Assembly (NCBI GenBank): GCA_000708525.1
Contig: JMRP01000017.1
Location: forward strand, 1-54,471
Length of the DNA stretch: 54,471 nucleotides
From: Cyanobium sp. CACIAM 14
GTDB lineage: Bacteria > Cyanobacteriota > Cyanobacteriia > PCC-6307 > Cyanobiaceae
Direction: 5' to 3'
Below, piece after piece: positions 46,190-54,471 of the stretch (its first letter is position 1; every line of letters starts with the position of its first letter). The position numbers and the translations under genes are program-made. The notes under the pieces are model-generated. The model worked only from the letters and a program-made list of their open reading frames with translations, had not been told where the DNA came from and made no database searches.

Positions 46190-47485
46190 TCAAGAAACGT
46201 CAGGGCGCCGGGCCAGGTCCTCTCCAGTTGGATCCGGCCCCCAAGCGGCTCGGCTCGGTTCGGGAGAGCTCTGGCCTGTCCACACCGGAACGGTGAAGTT
46301 GAAGCAGGCTCCCTCCCCCGGCTCGGACACCACCCAGATGCGGCCTCCGTGCACTTCGGCGATGCGCCGGCACACCGACAGGCCCACACCGAAGCCGGAG
46401 GTGGTGCCGGACGTCTGGGGCAAACGCACACGGTCCTGGAAGATGCGGTGCTGCTCCTCCCGGGGGATGCCCGGTCCGCTGTCGCAGATGCTCACCTGGA
46501 CCCACTGGCTGGTGCGGTGCAGGAGGCTGAGGCTCACCTTGCCGCCGTCGGGGGTGAACTTGAGCGCGTTTTCCAGCAGGTTCAGCAGCACCTGGCGCAT
46601 GCGCCGCTGGTCGGCATGGACATCGGGCAGGTCGGCGGGGATGTCGGTGACCAGCTGCAGCCCCCGGCCCACCCAGAGCTTCTCCAGCTCGAGGATCGCT
46701 TCGGCCACCACCTGGCTGAGGTCGAGGCGCTGGGGATTGAACAGGGCTTCCCAGCGGGTGGTGCCCACCTCCAGCAGGTCCCGGGAGAGGGCCTCGATGT
46801 CGTCCAGGCGGCGGTTGAGCACGTCGCGGAAACGGCTCTCGTCGATCTGCCCCAGCCCGTGGCTCTGCAGGGCCAGCTTGGCGGCGGTGAGGGGGGTGCG
46901 CAGTTCATGGGCCACCATGCGCAGCAGCCGCTCCTGGACGCCGATCCGTTCGATCAGGGTCTCGTTCTCCTGGCGCAGCACCAGCAGCTGGTCCTCCAGC
47001 TGCACCTCCCGCTGGCTGCGGCTGCCGTCGATCTCGGCCGGCCTGAGGCTCAGCCCCAGGCTGCTGACCACCTCCATCTGCTGCCAGCGGGGCAGCCAGG
47101 TGCGCAGCTGCACAGCCAGGGTGTTGCCGGCGAAGACCTGCTTGGGCAGGGGGTCGAGCTTGACCAGGGCCGGGGTGGCCACGAGCCGATGCAGCTCGAG
47201 CAGTTCAGGGTGCTCGGCCGGATCGGCCACCTGCAGCGACACCTGGAAGGTGCACTCCTCGGAGTTGAGGAACCCCAGCAGGGCGCGCAGGTCGGCGGAG
47301 GCCAGGTGATGGCGTGCCGCCACCAGCAGCAGCTTCAGGGGTTTCTGGGGCTCGCCGCCGCTGCTCTGGCTGGCGCTGCCCTCGCTCGTGCTGCCCTGGC
47401 TGGCGCTCCCCTCGGTGACCGCTGACGTGGGCAACTGGGGGTCCACCGAAGACGGCAACGGGTGGGAGTTGGCGATGTCCTCCAA
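46190..47485 (-). CDS. sasA: Circadian clock-associated histidine kinase SasA
   Basis: A 431-residue sensor kinase. An N-terminal thioredoxin-like, KaiB-related domain (about 48-150, [15 protein letters not shown] onwards) binds KaiC; the dimerisation domain contains [11 protein letters not shown] with phospho-acceptor H193; the ATPase domain has [11 protein letters not shown] (N box), DSGPGIP (G1) and [12 protein letters not shown] (G2). SasA passes KaiC phase information to the response regulator RpaA. It has a low-complexity N-terminal extension of about 45 residues rich in Ser, Gly, Glu and Gln before the KaiB-like domain. Divergent from a small conserved gene; kaiABC and rpaA are not in the window. 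Confidence 0.94.
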   Translation of the reverse strand: MEDIANSHPLPSSVDPQLPTSAVTEGSASQGSTSEGSASQSSGGEPQKPLKLLLVAARHHLASADLRALLGFLNSEECTFQVSLQVADPAEHPELLELHRLVATPALVKLDPLPKQVFAGNTLAVQLRTWLPRWQQMEVVSSLGLSLRPAEIDGSRSQREVQLEDQLLVLRQENETLIERIGVQERLLRMVAHELRTPLTAAKLALQSHGLGQIDESRFRDVLNRRLDDIEALSRDLLEVGTTRWEALFNPQRLDLSQVVAEAILELEKLWVGRGLQLVTDIPADLPDVHADQRRMRQVLLNLLENALKFTPDGGKVSLSLLHRTSQWVQVSICDSGPGIPREEQHRIFQDRVRLPQTSGTTSGFGVGLSVCRRIAEVHGGRIWVVSEPGEGACFNFTVPVWTGQSSPEPSRAAWGPDPTGEDLARRPDVS

Positions 47486-47562
47486 CCTTATGGGTTTTTG
47501 GCAGAGGCCCGCGCCGTCGCTAGGACGGAGGGGAGCGTGCCAGGGCCGGGGTGGGGCCAGCC

Positions 47563-48156
47563 ATGACCACAGGCATCACCGCATCGACAGACCCGTCGAC
47601 GACCGGATCGACCCAGGCCGGCCTCACCAGGGGGGCTCCCGAGCGCAGCCGCATCCGTCTCGACACCAGCCTCAGGCGCTGGTTCGCGCGCAATCTGGGG
47701 CTGTGGCGCTCGCGCCGCACCTACTTCTTCACCGAGGACGACGAGGTGCTGCGCGTCGACATGCTCCTGCGCATCGAGATCCACGGCCCGAGCGCCGATG
47801 GGGATGAGGGCTACCGCTTCACCTGGTGGCCCGAGCAGGACCATCGCTTCTTCGAGCGCAAGCCCCGCTTCCGGGCTGAGGGCACCATGGAGGCCTGGCT
47901 CTGCGGCCACCAGCTGCGCCGCAGCTGCGGATACCTGGCGGGGGCCCCCACCGTGAGTCAGGTCCGCCAGATCGATGAGCACAGCATGGCGTTCCATTCC
48001 CACTACGAGGACTGGGAGATCCTCGAGCAGATCCGCCTGGTGGATCAGGACCGTTACCGCTCCCGCTCCATTCACACCTGGCGCCACGGGGCGCTGGAGC
48101 TGGCCGAGATCCACCACGAGATCCGGCTGGAGGGTGCGGGGGAACCGATCGTCTGA
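47563..48156 (+). CDS. Conserved hypothetical protein
   Basis: A protein of about 197 residues; the ATG at 47563 has a purine-rich GGGGTGGGG upstream, while the ATG at 47551 is an alternative. After a Thr/Ser-rich N-terminus comes [19 protein letters not shown], then strands rich in Trp, Arg and His, ending [20 protein letters not shown] and [12 protein letters not shown]. The W-x-S-R pattern and the strand-rich layout recall the lipocalin-like phycobilin lyases (CpeS/CpcS), but the similarity is too weak to assign that function. Divergent from sasA with about 77 bases between starts. Confidence 0.7.
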   Translation: MTTGITASTDPSTTGSTQAGLTRGAPERSRIRLDTSLRRWFARNLGLWRSRRTYFFTEDDEVLRVDMLLRIEIHGPSADGDEGYRFTWWPEQDHRFFERKPRFRAEGTMEAWLCGHQLRRSCGYLAGAPTVSQVRQIDEHSMAFHSHYEDWEILEQIRLVDQDRYRSRSIHTWRHGALELAEIHHEIRLEGAGEPIV

Positions 48157-48231
48157 TCCCCCGCGCCGTCCGGGTCGCGGTGGGGGTCGCCTTGCGGAGC
48201 GGTCCCCGGAGCAGGTGCAGCGGTCTCCCCC

Positions 48232-48684
48232 ATGCATCACGATGGGGGCGTACGGATCCCTAACCCTTTGTCTCTCCTGCTTCGCCGCACCCGGACGCTG
48301 CTGGTGGCACCCCTGGTGGTCTTGCCGTGGCTGATGGCTCCCGTGGCCGCCGAGGCCGCCCCCGCCACCCCCGCGGAGATGGGCCTCTACACCCGCATCG
48401 CCGCCGTCAACGTCTGCATCTCCCGCACCGCCGGTATCGACTTCGACAAGGCTGTGGGCATCGCCGGGGAGACCATCGCCCAGCTCCTCCTTGGGCAGCA
48501 CAAGGGTGAGATCCAGCAGGTGGGCAGCAAGGCCCTCACCATCGAGGAGCTTCGTCGCGGCTCGATCAATTCGGCCGTGCTCGGCGCTGCCGAGATCTGT
48601 CCCAAGGAGGTGCCCGCGGATGTCATGAAGAAGGTGCAGGACGCCCTCAAGCAGCAGGGCGGCTCCAAACCGGCACCGAAGTGA
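48232..48684 (+). CDS. Secreted or periplasmic conserved hypothetical protein
   Basis: A protein of 150 residues if started at the ATG at 48232; in-frame TTG codons a little downstream are alternatives. A signal peptide is evident: Arg-rich LLLRRTRT, hydrophobic core LLVAPLVVLPWLMAPVAA, and likely cleavage after AEA near residue 42. The mature part (about 108 residues) is helical, with two Cys (in NVCISRTAG and EICPKEV) that could form a disulfide, and a Lys/Gln-rich C-terminus. Related small cyanobacterial proteins exist, but I know no function. Upstream of pepN by 17 bases. Confidence 0.72.
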   Translation: MHHDGGVRIPNPLSLLLRRTRTLLVAPLVVLPWLMAPVAAEAAPATPAEMGLYTRIAAVNVCISRTAGIDFDKAVGIAGETIAQLLLGQHKGEIQQVGSKALTIEELRRGSINSAVLGAAEICPKEVPADVMKKVQDALKQQGGSKPAPK

Positions 48685-48701
48685 GCCTCCGCTGAGTCCC
48701 G

Positions 48702-51446
48702 ATGGCTGCCGTGCGCCTCGCCGACTACCGTCCGGCGCCCTATCGGATCGAGCGCACCGAGCTCACGGTGCGCCTGTTCGCCGACCATGCCCAGGTGGCC
48801 GCCAGGCTGGCCTTCTTCCCCGGGCCGGAAGCGGCGGCGCCGGAGGGAACGGTGCCCCCCCTGGAACTCAGGGGGGTCGATCTGGTGCTTCTCTCCCTGA
48901 CCCTCGACGGGGTTCCCCTCGCTCCGCATGCCATCGAGCGGCACGACGACCGCCTGTTGGTGCTCAGCCCGCCCCGGCGCCCGTTCGTGATCGAGAGCGA
49001 GGTGCGGCTGGAGCCCCAGGCCAACACCAGCCTCGAAGGCCTCTACGTGAGTGGGGGAATGGTCACCACCCAGTGCGAGGCGGAGGGGTTCCGGCGCATC
49101 ACCTTCCACCCCGACCGTCCCGACCTCCTCAGCCGCTTCCGGGTGAGGATCGAGGCCGACCGGGAGACCTGTCCGGTGCTCCTCTCCAACGGCAACTGCA
49201 TCGCGGCCGGCGACCTGCCGAACGATGGCGGCAGCGGCGAGGGTCGTCACTACGCCGTCTGGGACGACCCCTTCCCCAAGCCGTCCTATCTCTTCGCCCT
49301 GGTGGCCGGACGGCTGGAAGAGGTCCGGGATGTCTTCGTCACCGCCAGTGGCCGCACCGTGCAGCTGCGCCTGCACGTGGAGCCTGGCGATGCCCCCTTC
49401 ACCGCCCATGCCATGGCCTCGCTGAAGCGCGCGATGGAGTGGGACGAGCGCGTCTATGGGCTGGAGTACGACCTCGATGAATACAACATCGTCGCCGTTC
49501 GCCACTTCAACATGGGAGCGATGGAGAACAAGAGCCTCAACATCTTCAACTCCAAACTGGTGCTGGCAGATGCCGCCACTGCCACGGACGGGGAGCTGGA
49601 GCGAATCGAGAGTGTCATCGCCCACGAGTATTTCCACAACTGGACCGGCAATCGGATCACCTGCCGCGACTGGTTCCAGCTCTCGCTCAAGGAGGGACTC
49701 ACCGTCTTCCGTGATCAGAGCTTCACTGCCGATCTGCATGGCCATGCCCTCCACCGGATCGAGAACGTGACGATGCTGCGGAACACCCAGTTCCGCGAGG
49801 ATGGTGGGCCCACGGCCCATCCGGTGCAGCCGGATGAGTATCAGGCGATCGACAATTTCTACACCACAACGATCTACGAAAAAGGAGCGGAGGTGATCCG
49901 CCTGCTGCACACCCTGCTGGGGGAGGAGACCTTCCACAGGGGCATGGCGCTCTACGTGCAGCGTCATGACGGCAGCGCAGCCACCTGCGAGGACTTCGTT
50001 CAGGCGATGCAGGACGCGGCCGGCGAGGCCTCCGCTAGCTCCGGGCTGCCGTCCTTCGATTTCAGCCAGTTCCGGCGCTGGTACCACCAGGCCGGCACAC
50101 CGGTGCTGCACATCCGGCGCCGCTGGAACAAGGCCGCCGGCAGCCTGGAGCTGTTCATCCGCCAGTCCACGCCTGCCACCCCCGGTCAACCTCACAAGCA
50201 GCCGCTGGTCATCCCCCTGGCGGTGGGGCTGGTGGGCCAGGCGGGACAGCCCCTGCCCATCCGGCTGGAGGCCGAAGAGTCCGAGGCCCGGGATCCCGGC
50301 CATGGGGCTGCCCCCCTGCCGCCGCAGCGCTGGGGGGCGGGCACCCACCTGCTGCTGATCGACAGGGAGGAGCAGCGCTTCCGCTTCGAAGGGTTGCCGC
50401 CCCAGTCGCCGCCGCCAGCCCTGTCGCTGCTGCGGCAGTTCTCCGCACCTGTGCGGGTGCAGCTGGGCCGTCCCACCGCCGAACTGGTGCATCTGCTGGC
50501 CTGCGACAGCGATCCCTTCGCCCGTTGGGATGCCGGCCAGCTGCTGCTGCGCCGGGCCCTGCTGCGCCGGGCGGCAGGCCGGGTCGACCAGGTGCTGCAG
50601 GAGTCGTTGATCGCCGCCTTCGAGAGGATCCTGGCCGATCCCTCCCTCTCCGAGGCCAGCCGCAGCGTGCTGATGGGCCTCCCTGGGCTCGCCGAATTGG
50701 AGGATGCCGCGCCCGAACCCGACCCTCCGGCCCTGTTCGCCGCCCTGCAGGCTCTGCGCAGCCGCTTCGGGAAGGCCCTGGCCGATCCCCTGCTCCGGGC
50801 CCTGGAACGTTGTTCCGGCCAGTGGGCCCTGCCTTGGCCCGAAGGCGCAGGTGACCGCATGCTCACCGCCACGATCTGGCGCTGGCGGGCGGCCGCCGGG
50901 GACGAGGCCGTCATCGCCGCAGCCCGCCGGGCCGTGGACGGCCCCTCCATGACCCTCGCCCGTGCGGGTCTGCGCGCCCTGCAGGATCACCCGATCGAGG
51001 CACGCCAGCAGGCGATGGAGGCCTTCCACCGCCGCTGGCAGGAGAAACCGGTGATCCTGGACTCCTGGTTCGCCCTCGAGGCGGCCGCTCCCTTCCCCGA
51101 CGGACTGGACCGGGTTCAGCGGCTGCTCGAGCATCCCCGGTTCGATCCGGCGGCTCCCAACGCTGTGCGGGCGGTGCTCGGGGGGCTGGCGGGGAATGCC
51201 CCGGTGTTCCACGCGGCCGACGGCAGCGGCTACCGCTTCATGGCCGATCAGATCGTCGACCTCGACCGCCGCAATCCGATCACCGCCTCGCGGATGGCCA
51301 AGGTGTTCAGCCGCTGGGAGAGCTACGGGCCTGCCCGGCGCCAGCGGATGCGGGAGTCGCTCGAGCGGCTGGCGGACGCGGCGCTCTCGGCCAACACCCG
51401 CGAGGTGGTGGATCAGTGCCTGGTCGGACGAGGGGCGCACGGCTGA
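48702..51446 (+). CDS. pepN: Aminopeptidase N (M1 family)
   Basis: A 914-residue zinc aminopeptidase of the M1 family that trims N-terminal residues in the cytoplasm during peptide turnover. GAMEN (272-276) recognises the substrate amino terminus. The zinc motif HEYFH (308-312) plus E331 forms HExxH-x18-E, and the Tyr in FYTTTIYEKGAEV stabilises the transition state. The C-terminal half is an all-helical DUF3458-type domain. Full length for the E. coli-like PepN subfamily, and intact. It converges on the GHL10 gene. Confidence 0.95.
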   Translation: MAAVRLADYRPAPYRIERTELTVRLFADHAQVAARLAFFPGPEAAAPEGTVPPLELRGVDLVLLSLTLDGVPLAPHAIERHDDRLLVLSPPRRPFVIESEVRLEPQANTSLEGLYVSGGMVTTQCEAEGFRRITFHPDRPDLLSRFRVRIEADRETCPVLLSNGNCIAAGDLPNDGGSGEGRHYAVWDDPFPKPSYLFALVAGRLEEVRDVFVTASGRTVQLRLHVEPGDAPFTAHAMASLKRAMEWDERVYGLEYDLDEYNIVAVRHFNMGAMENKSLNIFNSKLVLADAATATDGELERIESVIAHEYFHNWTGNRITCRDWFQLSLKEGLTVFRDQSFTADLHGHALHRIENVTMLRNTQFREDGGPTAHPVQPDEYQAIDNFYTTTIYEKGAEVIRLLHTLLGEETFHRGMALYVQRHDGSAATCEDFVQAMQDAAGEASASSGLPSFDFSQFRRWYHQAGTPVLHIRRRWNKAAGSLELFIRQSTPATPGQPHKQPLVIPLAVGLVGQAGQPLPIRLEAEESEARDPGHGAAPLPPQRWGAGTHLLLIDREEQRFRFEGLPPQSPPPALSLLRQFSAPVRVQLGRPTAELVHLLACDSDPFARWDAGQLLLRRALLRRAAGRVDQVLQESLIAAFERILADPSLSEASRSVLMGLPGLAELEDAAPEPDPPALFAALQALRSRFGKALADPLLRALERCSGQWALPWPEGAGDRMLTATIWRWRAAAGDEAVIAAARRAVDGPSMTLARAGLRALQDHPIEARQQAMEAFHRRWQEKPVILDSWFALEAAAPFPDGLDRVQRLLEHPRFDPAAPNAVRAVLGGLAGNAPVFHAADGSGYRFMADQIVDLDRRNPITASRMAKVFSRWESYGPARRQRMRESLERLADAALSANTREVVDQCLVGRGAHG

Positions 51447-51483
51447 ACGCGTCCCTGGCGGGGGACTGACAGCGCCGAGCGGC

Positions 51484-52815
51484 TCAGCGGGGACCAGGGG
51501 ACTCGGGCAGCGGCGATGCCAGGGCTGTCGGGACGACGGCAGCGCCGCCGCTCTGCGGAGTGCCGTTGTGGGCGCCGAAGACGGAACGGTTCAGCCGGCC
51601 GAAGGCGGCCTGCCGGTAGGCCGCCCCTTCTCTGCCCGCATGGACTCCCCAGAGCCCCTCCCAGTAGAAGAAGATGACGCCATGCCCCCGGGCGGCCGAG
51701 AGGCGCACCTTCTGCTCGAGGGTCGCCATGTCGGGGGTCCGCCCGCCGAAGCCGGCCAGGATGCCGATCTCGACGGGCATGCCCCAGCCGCGGGCCTTCA
51801 GCAGGGCGGGCTGATCCAGATCCCGGGCGAATCCCTTCACCGAATAGGCATAGTTCTGCACGATCAGATCGTCCACCAGTTCGCCCAGGGCCCACAGCTC
51901 CCAGTCCTGCAGCCAGTGGTTGTAGGCGAAGCGGAAGGGCCCGGGAGAGAGGCTGATCACTGTGCGCTGCGGACCGCCCACCTCCCGCAGCGAGCTCCGC
52001 AGCTCCCGCAGCAGGGAGGTGAGCCGCTGGCGCCGCCACTTCATCCAGTAACGGTCATTGAAGTCGGCGGGAGGCTCACGCCCCGTCTCGTCCCGGTAGA
52101 GCCCCCGGGTGTAGTCGTCGTAGCCAAGTTCCACCGGCCAGGCGAAGTGGTCGTCGAGCTGGATCCCGTCCACTCCGCATCGCTTCACGATCTCGCTGAT
52201 CAGGCCGATGAAGCGGGCCCGCACCTCCGGATGGGCCGGATTCAGCCACACCCGCAGATCCTTCAGGGGGGAGGTCTGGAGGTTGGCGCCATGCATGGCG
52301 TAGAGCGCACTGCCATCGGCGCGGCGCAGCAGCCACTCCGGGTGACGCTGCACCACCTCGGCATCGGCCGGCTCCATCAGGCCGTACTCGAACCAGGGGA
52401 TTACCTGCAGGCCACGGCGATGGGCGGCCCGGGTGAGCCGGCAGATGGGGTCGAGGCCAGGGTTGATCCGGGCGAGGGCCGGCTCCATGGGAGCCCAGCG
52501 GCTCTGGTGGAAGGTGGCTCCCCGGCTCCAGACGTTGGGATACAGGGTGTTGAAGCCTGCCTCGTCCAGCTCCCGCACGGCGCTGTCGATCCGGTTGGCG
52601 TCGTAGTAGAGGTTGCTGGGGCTGTTGGTGAGCCAGACCCCCACGCGCCGCTCCATGGGCCGGGGCAGCGACTGGGCCGCGACGGGCCTCGGTACGGCTG
52701 GGCTGAGCGCCAGCAGAGACGTCACCATCAGGGTGAGCGGCAGGGCAGGGCGGTGTCGTCTACGGACGAAGCGTCTCTGCGGCACTCTGGTGCCCGGGAG
52801 CGTCACGGCGGGCAT
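51484..52815 (-). CDS. Secreted GHL10 (DUF187) glycoside-hydrolase-like protein
   Basis: A 443-residue exported protein. The N-terminus is basic (RRFVRRRHRP), followed by a hydrophobic core and a cleavage site after VAA near residue 47. The mature part is a TIM-barrel GHL10 domain: VGVWLTNSPSNLYYD (opening strand), FNTLYPNVWSRG, VIPWFEYGLMEPAD, GVDGIQLDDHFAWP, with catalytic-like Asp residues, and VDDLIVQNYAYSV. GHL10 proteins are thought to act on peptidoglycan or exopolysaccharide, without proof in cyanobacteria. The start lies 11 bases after the prs stop on the same strand, so it is probably in one transcript with prs. Confidence 0.86.
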   Translation of the reverse strand: MPAVTLPGTRVPQRRFVRRRHRPALPLTLMVTSLLALSPAVPRPVAAQSLPRPMERRVGVWLTNSPSNLYYDANRIDSAVRELDEAGFNTLYPNVWSRGATFHQSRWAPMEPALARINPGLDPICRLTRAAHRRGLQVIPWFEYGLMEPADAEVVQRHPEWLLRRADGSALYAMHGANLQTSPLKDLRVWLNPAHPEVRARFIGLISEIVKRCGVDGIQLDDHFAWPVELGYDDYTRGLYRDETGREPPADFNDRYWMKWRRQRLTSLLRELRSSLREVGGPQRTVISLSPGPFRFAYNHWLQDWELWALGELVDDLIVQNYAYSVKGFARDLDQPALLKARGWGMPVEIGILAGFGGRTPDMATLEQKVRLSAARGHGVIFFYWEGLWGVHAGREGAAYRQAAFGRLNRSVFGAHNGTPQSGGAAVVPTALASPLPESPGPR

Positions 52816-52826
52816 GCTGGCCTGGC

Positions 52827-53834
52827 TCAGCGGAACATCGAGCTGACCGAGCTCTCCTGATGGATGCGCCAGATGGCCTCTCCGAGCATGTTGGCCACCG
52901 AGAGGACCCGCAGCTGGGGGAAATGACGGTCCGGCGGAAGCGGGATGCTGTTGGTGACCACCACCTCCTCGAACAGCCCCGGCTCGGAGAGGCGCTCGAG
53001 GGCCGGGGGCGAGAACACGGCATGGGTGGCGCAGGCCAGCACCCTGGAGGCGCCCCGCTGGCGCAGCAGCTTCGCCCCCTGGCAGATGGTGCCCCCGGTG
53101 TCGATCATGTCGTCGATCAGGACCGCCGTCTTGCCGGTGACATCGCCGATCACCGTGAGACTCTCGGCCACATTGTGCCCCGAGCGGCGTTTGTCGATGA
53201 TCGCCAGTGGAGCGTCGCTCATCTGCTTGGCGAAGGCCCTGGCCCGGGCCACGCCGCCCACGTCGGGGGAGACCACCACCACTTCGCCGAGGTTCCGGGT
53301 GGCCAGGTAGTCCACGAGCACCGGGGAGCCGAAGATGTGGTCACAGGGGATGTCGAAATAGCCCTGGATCTGGGAGGAATGCAGATCCATGGCGAGCACG
53401 CGCTCCACGCCCGATTTCACCAGCAGGTTGGCGACCAGCTTGGCGGTGATCGATTCGCGCCCGGCGGTCTTGCGGTCGGCCCGGGCATAGCCGTAGTAGG
53501 GGATCACGGCGGTGATCTGCCGCGCCGAGGCCCGCCGGCAGGCATCCACCATGATCATCAGCTCCATCAGGTGGTCGTTGACCGGCGCGCAGGTGGGCTG
53601 GATCAGGAAGACGTCGCAGCCGCGGATCGATTCCTGGATCTGGATATAGAGCTCGCCGTCGGCGAAGCGCTTGATCACCCTGGGGCCGTCGGGAACACCG
53701 AGATAGGCACCGATCTCGCGGGCCAGGTCGGGGTTGGCATTGCCGCAGAACAGCTGCAGCCTGCGGGGATCGTGGCTGGTGAGGGGCCGCTGCCCGCTCC
53801 GCTCCACCCGTTCAGCGGTCGAGAAACTGGACAA
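52827..53834 (-). CDS. prs: Ribose-phosphate pyrophosphokinase
   Basis: Makes PRPP from ribose 5-phosphate and ATP for nucleotide, histidine and tryptophan synthesis. The frame is open up to 53993, but from about 53834 the sequence matches the usual cyanobacterial N-terminus (SSFSTAERVE before DPRRLQLFCGNANP); a TTG at 53834 gives 335 residues. A GTG at 53807 or an ATG at 53903 are alternatives. Motifs: VIPYYGYARADRK, the metal/ribose site VVVVSPDVGGVARA, the flexible IDKRR-loop (IIDKRRSGHNVAES), and the PRPP motif VLIDDMIDTGGT. Normal length and intact. Confidence 0.93.
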   Translation of the reverse strand: MSSFSTAERVERSGQRPLTSHDPRRLQLFCGNANPDLAREIGAYLGVPDGPRVIKRFADGELYIQIQESIRGCDVFLIQPTCAPVNDHLMELMIMVDACRRASARQITAVIPYYGYARADRKTAGRESITAKLVANLLVKSGVERVLAMDLHSSQIQGYFDIPCDHIFGSPVLVDYLATRNLGEVVVVSPDVGGVARARAFAKQMSDAPLAIIDKRRSGHNVAESLTVIGDVTGKTAVLIDDMIDTGGTICQGAKLLRQRGASRVLACATHAVFSPPALERLSEPGLFEEVVVTNSIPLPPDRHFPQLRVLSVANMLGEAIWRIHQESSVSSMFR

Positions 53835-53901
53835 GGGCGCAGGCGGCGATGCTTCGCTGCACGATGGTAGAAGCGAGCCGGCCCGGAGAGTGCAAACAAC
53901 C

Positions 53902-54459
53902 ATGTCGGTTTCCGTTGCTGCCGCAACACCCTGCGGCGGGCTTCTGCTGGTCGGGCTCGGCCAGCGCCCCGAACTGGCCGTGCTGCCCACCATCGCTGCC
54001 CGGCTGGCGAAGGGGTTGAACCTGAGCCTCAGGCAGGTGAGCGACAGCGACGATCCTTACGTCGCCCTGACGGGCCTGGCAAGCGACGACGCCCCAGCCC
54101 CTTCCGGCGGGGGACCGGGATGGCTGGCGGCCCTGCCGCTGGATCCCGGGGTGCCCCTGGCGCGGGGCGGCCGCTGGGTCGAGGCCCTGGGAGCCTGGCG
54201 CCAAGCCTGCCTGCTGGTGGTGAGCGAGGAGCAGATGGCCACCGGGCTGCCGGCGGCCGGCGCCGCCCTGCTCGAGAAGGATCGGGTTCCCCTGGCCGGG
54301 CTGCTCCAGGTGGGTGGGGACTGGCGGCCCCTGGAGCGCCGCCGCGATGGTCTGGCCTGGCTCGGCTGGCTGCCGCACTCGCCCCGGGCCGATGATGTGG
54401 CGCTGGAGGCGGTCACGACGGTGCTGCGATGCCGCTGGCGGCAGTTGCAGGCGGCCTAG
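53902..54459 (+). CDS. Conserved hypothetical protein
   Basis: A protein of 185 residues from the ATG at 53902; the frame is open upstream inside prs antisense, and those codons are not used. It is Leu-, Gly- and Ala-rich with no clear membrane helix. The opening GGLLLVGLGQRPELAVLPTIAARL and the later QACLLVVSEEQMATG suggest an alpha/beta fold. The C-terminal part (RDGLAWLGWLPHSPRADDVALEAVTTVLRCRWRQ) ends in an amphipathic helix. Divergent from prs, sharing about 70 bases of promoter region. No function recognised; complete before the window ends. Confidence 0.65.
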   Translation: MSVSVAAATPCGGLLLVGLGQRPELAVLPTIAARLAKGLNLSLRQVSDSDDPYVALTGLASDDAPAPSGGGPGWLAALPLDPGVPLARGGRWVEALGAWRQACLLVVSEEQMATGLPAAGAALLEKDRVPLAGLLQVGGDWRPLERRRDGLAWLGWLPHSPRADDVALEAVTTVLRCRWRQLQAA

Positions 54460-54471
54460 TGTGCCGTCCCG

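Noticed and set aside
48387-51440. Minus-strand frame of about 1,017 codons opposite pepN
   Set aside because: It mirrors the pepN codons, has low-complexity His/Gly/Gln composition and no family features.

Overview
The window reads as chromosome of a high-GC picocyanobacterium of the Cyanobium/Synechococcus (alpha-cyanobacterial) type. The evidence is a ferredoxin-NADP reductase carrying a CpcD-like phycobilisome linker domain (petH), a CO2-uptake NDH-1 operon, the circadian kinase sasA, the zwf-opcA pair, a GH57 glucan branching enzyme and a plant-pathway geranylgeranyl diphosphate synthase. No transposase, integrase, prophage gene, rRNA or CRISPR array was seen. One tRNA (Glu, UUC) is present.

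Layout. 1-2.6 kb is a lower-GC accessory stretch with a PIG-V-like membrane mannosyltransferase and an unrecognised protein. 2.9-13.7 kb is a run of membrane proteins, mostly ion transporters: VIT/CCC1 metal carrier, NCS2-like permease, (def), a frameshifted DedA, DUF475/TerC-like protein, KimA-like K+ importer, CPA2 antiporter and a P2-type Ca2+-ATPase. 13.9-19.0 kb is a four-gene CO2-hydration operon (ndhF-ndhD-cupA-cupS). 19.1-23.1 kb is a polar amino-acid ABC importer operon (natF-natG-natH-bgtA type). 23.2-28.2 kb has the GH57 branching enzyme, a NYN-domain protein, an intergenic region with nested inverted repeats and a 9-base tandem array, leuA and a lone sugar-type ABC permease. 28.2-38.3 kb holds an ATP-grasp ligase related to peptide ligase PGM1 with a coiled-coil membrane protein, a SemiSWEET, paired fluoride channels (crcB), a PgpH-like c-di-AMP phosphodiesterase, folD, crtE, a DUF212 protein and a RecD2/Dda-like helicase. 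38.3-45.2 kb is a leftward block: GAP-type membrane protein, the remnant of a histidine phosphatase, acylphosphatase, cobB, opcA, zwf and petH. 45.2-54.5 kb has an SRPBCC protein, tRNA-Glu, sasA, small conserved proteins, pepN, a GHL10 glycosidase-like lipoprotein/secreted protein, prs and a terminal hypothetical.

How the genes work together. PetH, Zwf and OpcA govern NADPH supply in light and dark; NDH-1MS uses reduced ferredoxin to drive CO2 hydration by CupA; the GH57 enzyme builds storage glucan, and SasA passes clock timing to transcription. KimA-family K+ uptake and a PgpH-family c-di-AMP phosphodiesterase in the same window fit a c-di-AMP/K+ control circuit, although they are 22 kb apart.

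Most of the window is ordinary housekeeping DNA. The points most worth checking are the palindrome-bounded 9-base tandem array near 25.6 kb, the ATP-grasp/coiled-coil pair, the decayed histidine phosphatase, the single-base dedA frameshift, and the presence of cupS beside the CO2-uptake genes. I did not find a clear-cut new system.
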